DNA from: Flavivirga jejuensis | GTDB lineage: Bacteria; Bacteroidota; Bacteroidia; Flavobacteriales; Flavobacteriaceae | Assembly (NCBI RefSeq): GCF_030540765.1 | Contig: NZ_JAUOEL010000009.1 | Span: 62,001-126,000 of the forward strand | Reading direction: 5' to 3' | Length of the DNA stretch: 64,000 nucleotides | Part shown: positions 35,439 to 43,333 of the stretch, in pieces | How positions within the stretch are numbered: the first letter of the stretch is position 1 | Layout: each line of letters begins with the position of its first letter | Notes under the pieces: generated by a model | Database searches by the model: none | What the model saw: only the letters and a program-made list of their open reading frames with translations | Told to the model about the DNA's origin: nothing | Position numbers and translations under genes: made by a program

Positions 35439-36029
35439 ATGATAAGATCAGAAAAAACTAGACAATTAATAATTGAAAAAACCGCTTCTATATTTAATAA
35501 AAAAGGATATACAGGGACTTACTTGTCCGATTTAACTAAAGCAACTGGATTAACAAAAGGTAGTATTTATGGCAATTTTAAAAATAAAAATGAAGTTGCT
35601 GTAGAAGCATTTAAGTATAATTATAGACAACTTATAGAAAAAGTATCTAGAAGAATACAACAAACAGAACGTGCGGACGATAAAATGTCTGTATTGTTAA
35701 ATCACTATAAAACTCAATATATTAAGATATTTAATAATGGAGGTTGTCCAATACTAAATACTGCTATTGACGCTGATGATAATAACGAATTATTGATGAA
35801 AGAAGTAATAGGAGCAATACGAAATTGGATACAAAAAACAGAAGATATTTTAATTTTAGGCATTAAAAAAAAAGAGTTTATAGATATTGACACAACTAGA
35901 TTTACTTATAAAATAATTGCAATAATAGAAGGAAGTGTATTGCTTTCTAAAACTCTGAAAGACCCAAAAATGCTATTAAATAACATTGAATACTTAGAGC
36001 AAGAGATTAAAAAAATAACAATAAATTAA
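35439..36029 (+). CDS. Cassette gene: TetR/AcrR-family regulator
   Basis: A 196-residue repressor with an N-terminal helix-turn-helix (KTASIFNKKGYTGTYLSDLTKATGLTKGSIYGNFKNKNEVA) and a C-terminal ligand-binding part of TetR_C type (CPILNTAIDADD, IIAIIEGSVLLSKTL). It probably represses itself and the tautomerase gene 10 bp downstream through the palindrome at its promoter; the ligand is unknown. The pair sits within the cassette array and carries its own promoter, unlike most integron cassettes. Confidence 0.88.
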   Translation: MIRSEKTRQLIIEKTASIFNKKGYTGTYLSDLTKATGLTKGSIYGNFKNKNEVAVEAFKYNYRQLIEKVSRRIQQTERADDKMSVLLNHYKTQYIKIFNNGGCPILNTAIDADDNNELLMKEVIGAIRNWIQKTEDILILGIKKKEFIDIDTTRFTYKIIAIIEGSVLLSKTLKDPKMLLNNIEYLEQEIKKITIN

Positions 36030-36039
36030 AAAGAAAATT

Positions 36040-36486
36040 ATGCCATATGCTGAAATATTAATGCCTGAAAAATTTATGACTAATCAGGAAAAATCAACCT
36101 TAGCCAAATCATTGACTAAAATCCTTATCAAATCGGAAGGCTTGAAAGATAATCCTATATCAAATTCAATCACTTTATTAGAGATTAAAGATTCTGATAC
36201 TTTTTATATTGGAGGTGAAAAAGGAAATCAAGAAAAGGTAATAATAAAAATATATGCTTTTTCAGATGCTTTTAATAAAAAAACAACAGAAGATTTGTAT
36301 TCAAGCATTACTACCCTTTTTATGGAGAATAATGAAAAAACTAAATCTCAAAATGGAAGAAACATTTGGTGTATGATTATCCCATTAGGTGAAAATGGAT
36401 TTGGTGTTGGAGGAATTCCTATAACATTAGAAATGACAAAACAACTTGTATCATCATATAAAAACACATTGGCTAGCAATGTATAA
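36040..36486 (+). CDS. Cassette gene: tautomerase-superfamily enzyme
   Basis: A 148-residue protein that begins Met-Pro (MPYAEILMPEKF), the N-terminal proline being the catalytic base of the 4-oxalocrotonate tautomerase/MIF superfamily. The length fits fused or single-chain members with two beta-alpha-beta units. The substrate is not known. It is coexpressed with the TetR gene. The decayed cassette end (GGCTAGCAATG, 36471-36481) overlaps its last codons. Confidence 0.75.
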   Translation: MPYAEILMPEKFMTNQEKSTLAKSLTKILIKSEGLKDNPISNSITLLEIKDSDTFYIGGEKGNQEKVIIKIYAFSDAFNKKTTEDLYSSITTLFMENNEKTKSQNGRNIWCMIIPLGENGFGVGGIPITLEMTKQLVSSYKNTLASNV

Positions 36487-36640
36487 AAACATAGGGCAAT
36501 TCTACTAAATTTGAACATTGAAAATATTAATAAACTCCGCTAAATATAAAATTGGTCTTTTAAGTTAAAAATAAAAGCAAAATATTTATATTTAACCGAA
36601 ACGATACTGATTATCATCTGCCGTAAAAATACACTAAAAT
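36469..36640 (+). other. Decayed attC-like region 6
   Basis: GTATAAAAACATAGGGC (36481-36497) repeats the left arm of the site at 34793. The rest is AT-rich up to a short-form arm (GTAAAAATACACTAAAATGCG). No clean core triplets remain. It runs straight into repeat family C. Confidence 0.5.
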
Positions 36641-36786
36641 GCGTTCACTACTAAACCAAACGCCTTTTTGCATCTATTAAAGTTCACCAAATATAAAACC
36701 CATAAAATAAATGTGTTACTCTTACCATAAAATTTATTATAGTAAATCTTCTCTAAAACACTTAAATAACTTGTTATCTTAGTGCT
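36641..36786 (+). repeat. Dispersed repeat family C, copy 3
   Basis: Full-length copy, from GCGTTCACTACTAAACC to TTATCTTAGTGCTA. It ends in GTGCTACAAC (36782-36791), the same 10 bp as the cassette end at 40391, and the HD gene starts 11 bp later, so a putative promoter at TTATCTTAG would drive that gene directly. Confidence 0.85.
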
Positions 36787-36801
36787 ACAACAAGCAAGAA
36801 T

Positions 36802-37326
36802 ATGACAGAAATAAAAGCAAAAGAGTTCGCAATTAGAGTACATGGGGAACAACAATATGGAGCTAGACCCTATTCATTTCATTTAGAATCTGTTGTCCAA
36901 GTTGCCAAGGAATTAAATCTAGAGAATGATATAATTTTAGGATGCTGGCTGCATGATACTATAGAGGATTGTGACGTTTCTTATCAGGATATTAAAAGAG
37001 AATTCGGAAGAGATCTAGCTGAAATTGTTTTTGCTGTTACCGATGAATTGGGGAGGAATAGAAAAGAAAGAAAGGTAAAAACCTACCCAAAAATTAAAGC
37101 CAATGAGAAAGCATTAAGTGTTAAGCTCTGTGACCGAATTGCGAATTTAAATCAAACAATTTCAGATGAAAAATTCGACTTGCTCTCCATGTATTTCAAG
37201 GAACAACAAGAGTTTAAAGAAAAACTTTACAGCCCTGAGCATAATGTAAATACGATTAAATTATGGGGGATTTTGGATGATTTAGTCGAAAAAGCAAGAA
37301 ATATAAAAGCTACTAACAATTTATAA
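36802..37326 (+). CDS. Cassette gene: HD-domain hydrolase, MESH1/SpoT-hydrolase-like
   Basis: A 174-residue stand-alone HD-domain protein. The metal and catalytic motifs are YSFHLESVVQVA, GCWLHDTIEDCDVSYQDI (the HD pair) and VKLCDRIANLNQT, in the order and spacing of the (p)ppGpp hydrolase domain of SpoT/RelA and MESH1. It probably cleaves a nucleotide such as an alarmone in the cytoplasm; other nucleotides are possible. Its last codons and stop lie within the attC-like site that starts GCTACTAAC (37309). Confidence 0.87.
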   Translation: MTEIKAKEFAIRVHGEQQYGARPYSFHLESVVQVAKELNLENDIILGCWLHDTIEDCDVSYQDIKREFGRDLAEIVFAVTDELGRNRKERKVKTYPKIKANEKALSVKLCDRIANLNQTISDEKFDLLSMYFKEQQEFKEKLYSPEHNVNTIKLWGILDDLVEKARNIKATNNL

Positions 37327-37363
37327 AATGCATTAAAACGACCTTTTACACTAAACGTTACCA
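37309..37363 (+). other. attC-like site 7, short form
   Basis: GCTACTAAC, then TATAAAATG and CTTTTACA arms around CATTAAAACGAC, ending ACTAAAC|GTTACC (GTT at 37357). It is identical, bar one base over about 50 bp, to the site at 43262-43316. Confidence 0.82.
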
Positions 37364-37374
37364 AACATAAGAAA

Positions 37375-38075
37375 ATGACATTCATTAAGAAAAATATTTT
37401 AACCTTTATACTAATAACAAATTATTTCGTAGCCCAATCACAAGAAGGTGTTTGGATTAATGAATATACAGTCAATACGGAAAGTAATCAAAAAAATAAT
37501 ATAGTATCAAATAGGCTAATGTTTAAAATTGAAAAAGATTCATTATTTACATTTGACCCTGCAAAAGAAGAATGGAAAGGAACTTTTGAAATGGGATTTA
37601 ACTATTTAAAAAACGGAAACGTACTCAAAGTTCCTAAAGTTGGAATTGAATTAGAATACATAAACGATGATAAGCTTATTTTAAAAAAAAAAAAGAAATT
37701 TTTCATTTTAAAAAAATAGAAGCTAAAAAAAACAATCTTGATAAGTTTAGAAAACTGATTTCCAATAATATTTTTGCAAGTAAACTAACAAATCATAAAA
37801 AAGATACTATTTCTTTTCAATTTAATAGAGATTCTCCAAAATATAGTTTTAAGAATATTGGTGTTTATCTTATGGAATTAGATAAATTTAGCACTTTGTT
37901 GTTTGCTAATTTTAATGGAGAAAACTTATATGAAATAGATTCTTTTAACAAGAGAGGTTTTTCTATACTTGAAAATTCAAAAAACGGTACAAAAAAGTTA
38001 GAATTTAAAATAGTAGAAATAAAAAATCTAAATAAGTTTCTAGTTAAAGAGAAAGCTATTATGCTAGAAAATTAA
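37375..38075 (+). pseudogene. Cassette gene broken by a frameshift: exported protein
   Basis: The first part (37375-37719, 114 residues) has a signal peptide (NILTFILITNYFVAQS) and stops shortly after a run of twelve A (about 37683-37694). A second frame continues to 38075 without a good start (end ...FLVKEKAIMLEN). Joined by a one-base shift in the A run they make one protein of about 233 residues. The cassette limits GTTACCAAAC (37357-37366) and GTTTGGTAAC (38080-38089), exact complements, enclose both parts, which supports a single original gene. Either a true pseudogene, slippage-controlled expression, or a sequencing error. Confidence 0.75.
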
Positions 38076-38093
38076 TAACGTTTGGTAACAATG

Positions 38094-39795
38094 GTAATCG
38101 TTGCACAAGCCAATAAATTATAAAAAACAGACTTCTATAACTGCCTTCTAAGGCAGTTTCTTTTTTTAGATCGCTTTATAATTAGCTATTTTAAGGCTCC
38201 TTAAAAACAACTTTTCGAGCTTGTACACACTATTTTTTATTAAAAATAATAAAGCAAGCATCCCTGCTCCACTTTTCACCCTTTTTTGGGTGAATTTCAG
38301 GTACTTTTTCAGGTTATAAGCAATGGCGGATAGATGCATGACTTTGTTTGCCTGCTTTATTCCCAATGTATTTATTTTTCGAAGCCCTAGAAACTGCGTA
38401 AGCGTTCCAAATACGGGTTCGACCGTACTTTGACGTTTGCCTTTCATATAGCTGCCTCTAGGGCTGTTCACTCGTGCATTATTACGTTCATATTCTTCTC
38501 TATAGAAAGTGACTGTAAATTTCTTCTCCTGAGCAGATTTACCTAGACATTGCGAGCGTATTGGACAATCAAGACAAACATGTTTTAACGCCCTATATTC
38601 TTTCTTCTTAGTATTGTTCTTTTTCTCAAAAAACACCTTTTTAAAGGGAATGGTCTTTCCTTGTGGACAGGTGTAACAATCCTTCTCTTTGTGATACTCA
38701 AACCCATCAGGCCCGCCTTTGTAAGTGCCGTGTGGAGGGATATAACTGCGCAGTCCCTTTTCTTCTAAATAAGCATAGTTCTCTCCACTACTATAGCCCG
38801 TATCCGCAATACAGTTATGCCATAACAGTCCCTGTTTGTGCAAACGTTTTTCTAAGCGGTTACATATATCGGGCAAACACTGACTGTCTTTACCATCCGC
38901 ATGATAAGCCTTGATATCCGTAATCACATGGTGTCCAGTATCCACACTTAACTGGCTCATATAATTAAGCTTTCTGGCCTTGCCCAGTTTTACACTTATT
39001 CGGGCATCTGGATCGGTAGGACTATAGTGGGTTTTGTTTGATGTGTATTTAGAGCCTTTATTGCCTGCTCCAGGACACTAGTCTTGGTCTTTACGCCATT
39101 TTTTGTTTCTGCTTCTTATGGCTTGTAACTCGCTTGCGCTAGCACTTATTTCTTGTTGTGATTTTGAAGCTTTATTCCATTTTGATTGTCATATAGGAGT
39201 TGTTTCTTTATCCATAGTACTAATTATGACGGATACGATGCAAGTGCTGCTCTAGATCTTCCTTTGGTACTTTCAGTTCTAAAGTATCCATAGAAGCATT
39301 TGCTTTTGCTGGCGCGGAATCTATAGCTTGAGTATGACCGCTTACCATACCTTGGTCTACACACATACTTAGAACCTTGGTAAACACTTCTTCAAATACA
39401 GACTCTGGATATAATCCACGGGTGCGGCTAATCGTGGAATACTAGGGTAATTCTTCAATCTATATCACAGCCTAAAAAATAGAGAATGTCCAAACGCATA
39501 CTGCTATGCTGCATCAAGTGCCTATCGCTGATAACGTTTTCTAAATAACCCACCAAACACAGTTTAAAGAAAACTACGGGATCGATGCTTTTTTGTCCGC
39601 TTTCTCCATAGTAACACTTGGTTAGGGGGTACAAAAATCTAGGTTCAGAACTTCTTTTAATCAGCGATAAAAGCTCTCTTTAGAAACACGATCACTGAGT
39701 TGAAACTGTGAAAATAATTTCTCTTGATATTCTTTCTTTCCTTGCATAACTAAAGATAATCAATTTATCAATTATTAGTCTTGTGCAACAGCCAC
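38094..39795 (-). mobile_element. IS1182-like insertion sequence, decayed, 1702 bp
   Basis: Inverted ends GTAATCGTTGCACAAG (38094-38109) and the complement of CTTGTGCAACAGCCAC (39780-39795). Flanks AATG and ACTG resemble a mutated 4-bp target copy. It encodes one broken transposase on the minus strand. The ends match those of the small elements at 26795, 33461 and 40405, so those may have been moved by this IS or a relative. Confidence 0.85.
38166..39747 (-). pseudogene. Transposase pseudogene, IS1182 family
   Basis: The original start is the minus-strand ATG at 39747 (MQGKKEYQEKLFSQFQLSDR). The N-terminal half is broken by frameshifts and an in-frame TAG near 39079. The C-terminal half (38166-38960) is open: MSQLSVDTGHHVITDI, IADTGYSSGENYAYL and cysteine-rich CLDCPIRSQCLG followed by KRQSTVEPVFGTLTQFLG, all typical of IS1182-type DDE transposases. 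It is unlikely to be active. Confidence 0.9.
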
Positions 39796-39898
39796 ACTGT
39801 GTAAAAATGCATTAAAACGCATTTTACACTTAACGTTGTAGCGCATTTCACGCAACCATTCCTAATATTTGACATCTATATAATAAAAACTTAAACAA

Positions 39899-40381
39899 AT
39901 GAAAAAAATCGGAATACTAACAATGTTAGCAATATTTATTTTGAACTGTAGCTCGGACAATAACCAAGATACTAAATCAGTAGAAATTATATTCGGAGAA
40001 ATATATGGTCTATGCGCTGGAGACTGCCGACAATTATATCTACTGACGGAACAAGGCGTTTATACGGATTCCAATAAAGACACAGAATTTGGCGATTTAA
40101 TTGAAATCAGTGATTGGGAAAATACTACTTTTGAAAACCAACCATTATCGATAGAGAAATTTGACTTAGCAAAACAACTTCTACAAATTCCTAATAGCGT
40201 ATTACAATCGAACGATGAAATTACCAAACAAGTAATAGCGGATTTTGACTATTTTATCCAAATTAAATCTAATGGAATATTTAAAACTTTTGTTTTCGAT
40301 GAAATAAAACAAACAGCTAATTTTGATGTCAAGCAATATTTCGAAAACATGATTGATATCAATAATCAGTTAGGTGATTGA
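39899..40381 (+). CDS. Cassette gene: lipoprotein of unknown function
   Basis: A 160-residue lipoprotein (leader ending ILNCSSD) with a small soluble domain, including GLCAGDCRQLYLLTEQGVY. I do not recognise a family with certainty. The cassette limits are GTTGTAGCGC (39835-39844) and GTGCTACAAC (40391-40400), 9 of 10 complementary. Confidence 0.72.
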   Translation: MKKIGILTMLAIFILNCSSDNNQDTKSVEIIFGEIYGLCAGDCRQLYLLTEQGVYTDSNKDTEFGDLIEISDWENTTFENQPLSIEKFDLAKQLLQIPNSVLQSNDEITKQVIADFDYFIQIKSNGIFKTFVFDEIKQTANFDVKQYFENMIDINNQLGD

Positions 40382-40390
40382 TAAAAAAAC

Positions 40391-40676
40391 GTGCTACAAC
40401 ATTGATGACTGTTGCACAACTCAAAATTTTTAGGAAATCATGTGTTTTTAATTTCCAAACGATTGCTAAGTTGCTAATTATCAATATTCATTATTTTTAA
40501 AGTTCTCAGAAATAACCTAATTCAGTCAAAAAAAGTAGCTGTGCAACAGTCACACCGTATATAACAAATTACTGGTTTTAGCTTTTACAAAGTGAGTTGC
40601 TTTGTTTGCTAGCTGCTGATTTTTCTTCGGGAAATCCTCGCACACAAACACGCAACTTTTCATGTACATCAACGTT
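40391..40676 (+). other. attC-like site 9, long form, interrupted by an inverted-repeat element
   Basis: GTGCTACAAC, four bases, then the element (40405-40553), then ACCGTATATAAC, the shared long-form body (AAAGTGAGTTGC, GGGAAATCCTCGCAC, GCAACTTTTCATGTAC) and the junction ATCAAC|GTTACC (GTT at 40674). The body matches the site at 26781. Confidence 0.78.
40405..40553. mobile_element. 149-bp MITE-like element in attC-like site 9
   Basis: Ends ATGACTGTTGCACAAC and the complement of GCTGTGCAACAGTCAC. Read on the minus strand, it is nearly identical to 33461-33609, so it is a second copy inserted in the opposite orientation. The four-base flanks (ATTG, ACCG) no longer match. Confidence 0.85.
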
Positions 40677-40683
40677 ACCTCTC

Positions 40684-41757
40684 ATGCTAAAAATTAATAT
40701 GTCACCATTTTTAAGAATTACATCTTTAACATTTTTAATTGGCATATTGATGTCAACTGGTATTTCTGCTCAGGAAATTAGAAGTAGACTTATATCATTC
40801 AATACATCCTTAAGTAATAGTCTGGTATTTCCCGCAAAAGAAATTATCATAGATAATTACCTAAACCAGGGTTACGCTTTTTGGCATTCAAATGCGCAGG
40901 TAGAAGTATATCTTGTCGACTTTGAAGACTCCCTTTTTTCACAAACAACAACCGATTCTTTGGGTTATTTCCATGCAAAAATTCCTCAAAATAGAGATTG
41001 CTATATAAAAATAGAAGGTGCAGAATGGCAATATGGTGAAAATCATATACCCCTTTATATTAAAAGTATCAAGCAAAATCATACAACCACAATTCCATTT
41101 ATCCCTTATTTAAGAAGTAGTTCCTCCCTTGGAGAGTATGTTTATGTCAAACAAAAAAGAAAATTTCCTTTTCAAAAAGAAAAATGGAAACATGTCCATA
41201 ATCCCCCAACGATGTATGATCCTTATTCTTTGGGAATGTATATCTTTAGGTACAATGATTATGAATGTAGTCTATTAAAAAAGCATGAAGATTGTGAAAT
41301 TTACTTTCCCACACAATATCATGCTTTAGTTGATTTAAGGGTGAAAAAAATAAAATTTCGAAGAGATTCACTTTATCACCTTGAAGATTCGCTTTATCGA
41401 AATACAGTACTAGCTCCCGATGAGGAGGCTGTGAAACCATTTTTCATAAATCTAGTAGAAGAGAGCTTTTATGAACGTTTTCCTGGAGGAAAAGCCTCAT
41501 TTGAGAGATTCATAGAAATAAAAAGGAAATTACCCCAAGAAGTTCCTAAAACTAGCTGTTATGTCAAAGTATCTTGTATTTTAAAAGCTGATGGTAGTTT
41601 AATTTATCCTGTCATTACAAAGTCATATGATTCCTGGCATGATCAGGAAGCAATACGATTGATTAAATTATTACCAAAACCTAAACCACTACGTTCCCGA
41701 GCCCGAATTAGAACACATCTTATCCACATAGATATAGAATTCAAATACCCTAAATAA
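40684..41757 (+). CDS. Cassette gene: exported protein with TonB-like C-terminal domain
   Basis: A 357-residue protein with an N-terminal membrane or signal segment (ITSLTFLIGILMSTGISAQ), a middle region that may be a carboxypeptidase-like regulatory domain (QVEVYLVDFEDSLFSQTTTDSLGYFHAKIP), and a C-terminal stretch of TonB_C type (VKVSCILKADGSLIYPVI, DQEAIRLIKLLPKPKP). TonB_C domains contact outer-membrane receptors; its role here is unknown. The ATG at 40684 follows the 10-bp cassette start GTTACCTCTC with no gap, so there is no room for a ribosome site of its own cassette. The end GAGAGGTAAC (41780-41789) is an exact complement. Confidence 0.75.
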   Translation: MLKINMSPFLRITSLTFLIGILMSTGISAQEIRSRLISFNTSLSNSLVFPAKEIIIDNYLNQGYAFWHSNAQVEVYLVDFEDSLFSQTTTDSLGYFHAKIPQNRDCYIKIEGAEWQYGENHIPLYIKSIKQNHTTTIPFIPYLRSSSSLGEYVYVKQKRKFPFQKEKWKHVHNPPTMYDPYSLGMYIFRYNDYECSLLKKHEDCEIYFPTQYHALVDLRVKKIKFRRDSLYHLEDSLYRNTVLAPDEEAVKPFFINLVEESFYERFPGGKASFERFIEIKRKLPQEVPKTSCYVKVSCILKADGSLIYPVITKSYDSWHDQEAIRLIKLLPKPKPLRSRARIRTHLIHIDIEFKYPK

Positions 41758-41779
41758 CCATTTCAGATCAAGAAAGAAC

Positions 41780-41902
41780 GAGAGGTAACAATCGCTAAAA
41801 ATATCTATATGCTAATAAGTTACTTGCAAAGGAAATTTGAATCTGATAGTTTTAATGAAATTAATAAACGACCAGCCTACAGATTTTAGCTGAGCGTTGT
41901 GG
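41780..41902 (+). other. attC-like site 10
   Basis: GAGAGGTAAC, then the arm GCTAAAAAT (41794-41802) pairing with ATTTTAGC (41883-41890), then GAGC|GTTGTGG (GTT at 41896). About 120 bp, a complete R''-L''-L'-R' layout with no insertion. Confidence 0.85.
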
Positions 41903-42240
41903 TGCATAAAGAATGGACGCCAATTTCTCTCTCTGAACTTAATAAATTGATTGAGTTAGGGGTTTCTAGAATGTCAGTTAAAGAAAATCAGCTTTGGAAT
42001 AAGATTTTAATCGAACCCGTTAAATGGAAGGAAATTGAATATGGTGAAGAAGGAAACGGATTTTGGGTTGTTGCAATCTCTGGCAACAAGGTAATTTGGT
42101 ATAATGACATTGAAGAAGGTTTTAATATTTCGACTTATTTTAAATATGGAGAAATTGATGGGTATAATACAGAACAAGACGAACTTCAATGGATAATTAA
42201 AAAAATAAAAAACGCACCACAAGGTCTAAAAACACACTAA
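41899..42240 (+). CDS. Cassette gene: small cytoplasmic protein of unknown function
   Basis: A 113-residue protein without a signal peptide (WTPISLSELNKLIELGVSRM, GFWVVAISGNKVIWYNDIEEGFNIS). No family recognised. The only starts are GTG codons at 41899 or 41902, which lie inside the cassette-start sequence GTTGTGGTGC (41896-41905), so the first codons are formed by the recombination site itself. The cassette end GCACCACAAG (42214-42223), 9 of 10 complementary, lies within the coding 3' end. Confidence 0.65.
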   Translation: MVHKEWTPISLSELNKLIELGVSRMSVKENQLWNKILIEPVKWKEIEYGEEGNGFWVVAISGNKVIWYNDIEEGFNISTYFKYGEIDGYNTEQDELQWIIKKIKNAPQGLKTH

Positions 42241-42440
42241 AACGCGTTCACTACTAAACCAAACGCCTTTTTACATCTATTAAAGTTCACCAAATATAAA
42301 ACCCATAAAATAAATGTGTTACCCTTACCATAAAATTTATTATAGTAAATCTTCTCTAAAACAATTAAAAAACTTGTTATCTTAGTGCTACCAAGATGTA
42401 TAAAAGGAATTAAAACGACCTTTTATACTAAACGTTAAGC
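42214..42440 (+). other. attC-like site 11 enclosing repeat family C copy 4
   Basis: GCACCACAAG and a short-form arm lead into the family C module (42243-42390), which ends TTATCTTAGTGCTACC and is followed by a second short-form site, with arms TATAAAAGG and CCTTTTATA around AATTAAAACGA, ending ACTAAAC|GTTAAGC (GTT at 42434). The family C module thus lies between two sites, as a gene-less cassette would. Confidence 0.75.
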
Positions 42441-42620
42441 AATAAAACAAACAGCTCACGAGTCGCTTTCGGGTAGCGAGGAAAAGTATATTCAGTCTTT
42501 TTTATCATATATTGATGAAAATCCTAGATCTTATCTTGTCGAACACAATGCTATACTTATGAATATGATGAAAAAGGGAATTGGATATCTAAAACATTGC
42601 CTAACAATTTGTACGTAATA
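42434..42620 (+). pseudogene. Tiny cassette with a YD-repeat-like gene remnant
   Basis: A cassette of about 170 bp bounded by GTTAAGCAAT (42434-42443) and ATTGCCTAAC (42596-42605), 9 of 10 complementary. One frame ends in YTYEYDEKGNWISKT, a motif common in RHS/YD-type exported proteins of Bacteroidota, so this looks like the last part of a larger gene. There is no start codon in frame. The paired site after the AAC is missing; the next gene begins about 25 bp later. Confidence 0.55.
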
Positions 42621-42629
42621 TAAAATTGA

Positions 42630-43247
42630 ATGAAAAAAATATCATTAATCTTTCTTTTAGGTCTTTTATTCTCATGTACTTCATCCAAAGTCTTCGAGCA
42701 GGAATATTATCTAGTTGCAGGAAATGGGGCAATGGAATTTCAGCAGGTTAAAGACTCAATCTTTTTAAAGAATTGTAGTCAATTCATAAATTGCGATGAT
42801 TCTCCAAAGTATAGCTATAGAATCAAAAAAGATTCATTATTATCGAAAGGAACAAAAATTATTTTTTTAGAAGGAAAAAAACATAATCTAAACAATCATA
42901 AAGTTCACGACATGACAATTATTCTTCTTGAAAAAAAGAACGGTAGAAAATCCATAAATGATAATTACAAGACAGATGAGAATGAAAAATTAAGATTCCA
43001 AACAATCTACCCAAAGTCGGAATTAATTAATTTAGACCAAATTTCAAATATATCTTCTTTAGAATTTAATAAAATACTTAATGAGATTATGGAAGAATTT
43101 AAACTTTCAAAGAGGAAAGTAATTAAAGAAATAATTAATCTTGAAAATGATATAATTAGTGAAAAATTTAAAGATTTAGTTATAGCAGCAGGTTACACTC
43201 CTATTGGAGCACAAAGTGAAACCCTATTTGAGCAAAAATTAAAATAA
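42630..43247 (+). CDS. Cassette gene: lipoprotein of unknown function
   Basis: A 205-residue lipoprotein (MKKISLIFLLGLLFSCTSSK) with a soluble, lysine-rich body. No family recognised. The following attC-like site begins at 43262, 14 bp after the stop, but its GCTACTAAC has no complementary start near 42606, so the left limit of this cassette has been lost or fused to the previous one. Confidence 0.68.
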   Translation: MKKISLIFLLGLLFSCTSSKVFEQEYYLVAGNGAMEFQQVKDSIFLKNCSQFINCDDSPKYSYRIKKDSLLSKGTKIIFLEGKKHNLNNHKVHDMTIILLEKKNGRKSINDNYKTDENEKLRFQTIYPKSELINLDQISNISSLEFNKILNEIMEEFKLSKRKVIKEIINLENDIISEKFKDLVIAAGYTPIGAQSETLFEQKLK

Positions 43248-43261
43248 AAACGGAGTAAAAA

Positions 43262-43316
43262 GCTACTAACAATTTATAAAATGCATTAAAACGACCTTTT
43301 ACATTAAACGTTAACA
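43262..43316 (+). other. attC-like site 12, short form
   Basis: GCTACTAAC, arms TATAAAATG/CTTTTACA, junction ATTAAAC|GTTAACAATA (GTT at 43310). One mismatch in about 50 bp to the site at 37309, pointing to a duplicated cassette end. Confidence 0.82.
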
Positions 43317-43333
43317 ATAATAAAATAATAATT

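Larger units (their letters stand above)
38080..39841 (+). other. attC-like site 8, short form, split by an insertion sequence
   Basis: GTTTGGTAAC AATG on the left; on the right ACTG, GTGTAAAAATGC and GCATTTTACAC arms around ATTAAAAC, and the junction CTTAAC|GTTGTAGCGC (GTT at 39835). Without the insertion it is about 55 bp. Confidence 0.75.

Noticed and set aside
36634-36855. Minus-strand frame across repeat family C copy 3
   Set aside because: It translates the repeat and overlaps the HD gene start; similar frames arise at other copies.
38663-38914. Open frame on the plus strand opposite the transposase
   Set aside because: It is a shadow of the minus-strand transposase coding frame.
40405-40553. 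Arms of the MITE-like elements as part of the attC fold
   Set aside because: The 4-bp target copies and uninterrupted sites elsewhere fit insertion better, although two sites have lost the matching flanks.
40597-40683. Longer N-terminus for the TonB-like cassette gene
   Set aside because: It would translate the attC-like site; the ATG at 40684 gives a proper membrane or signal segment.
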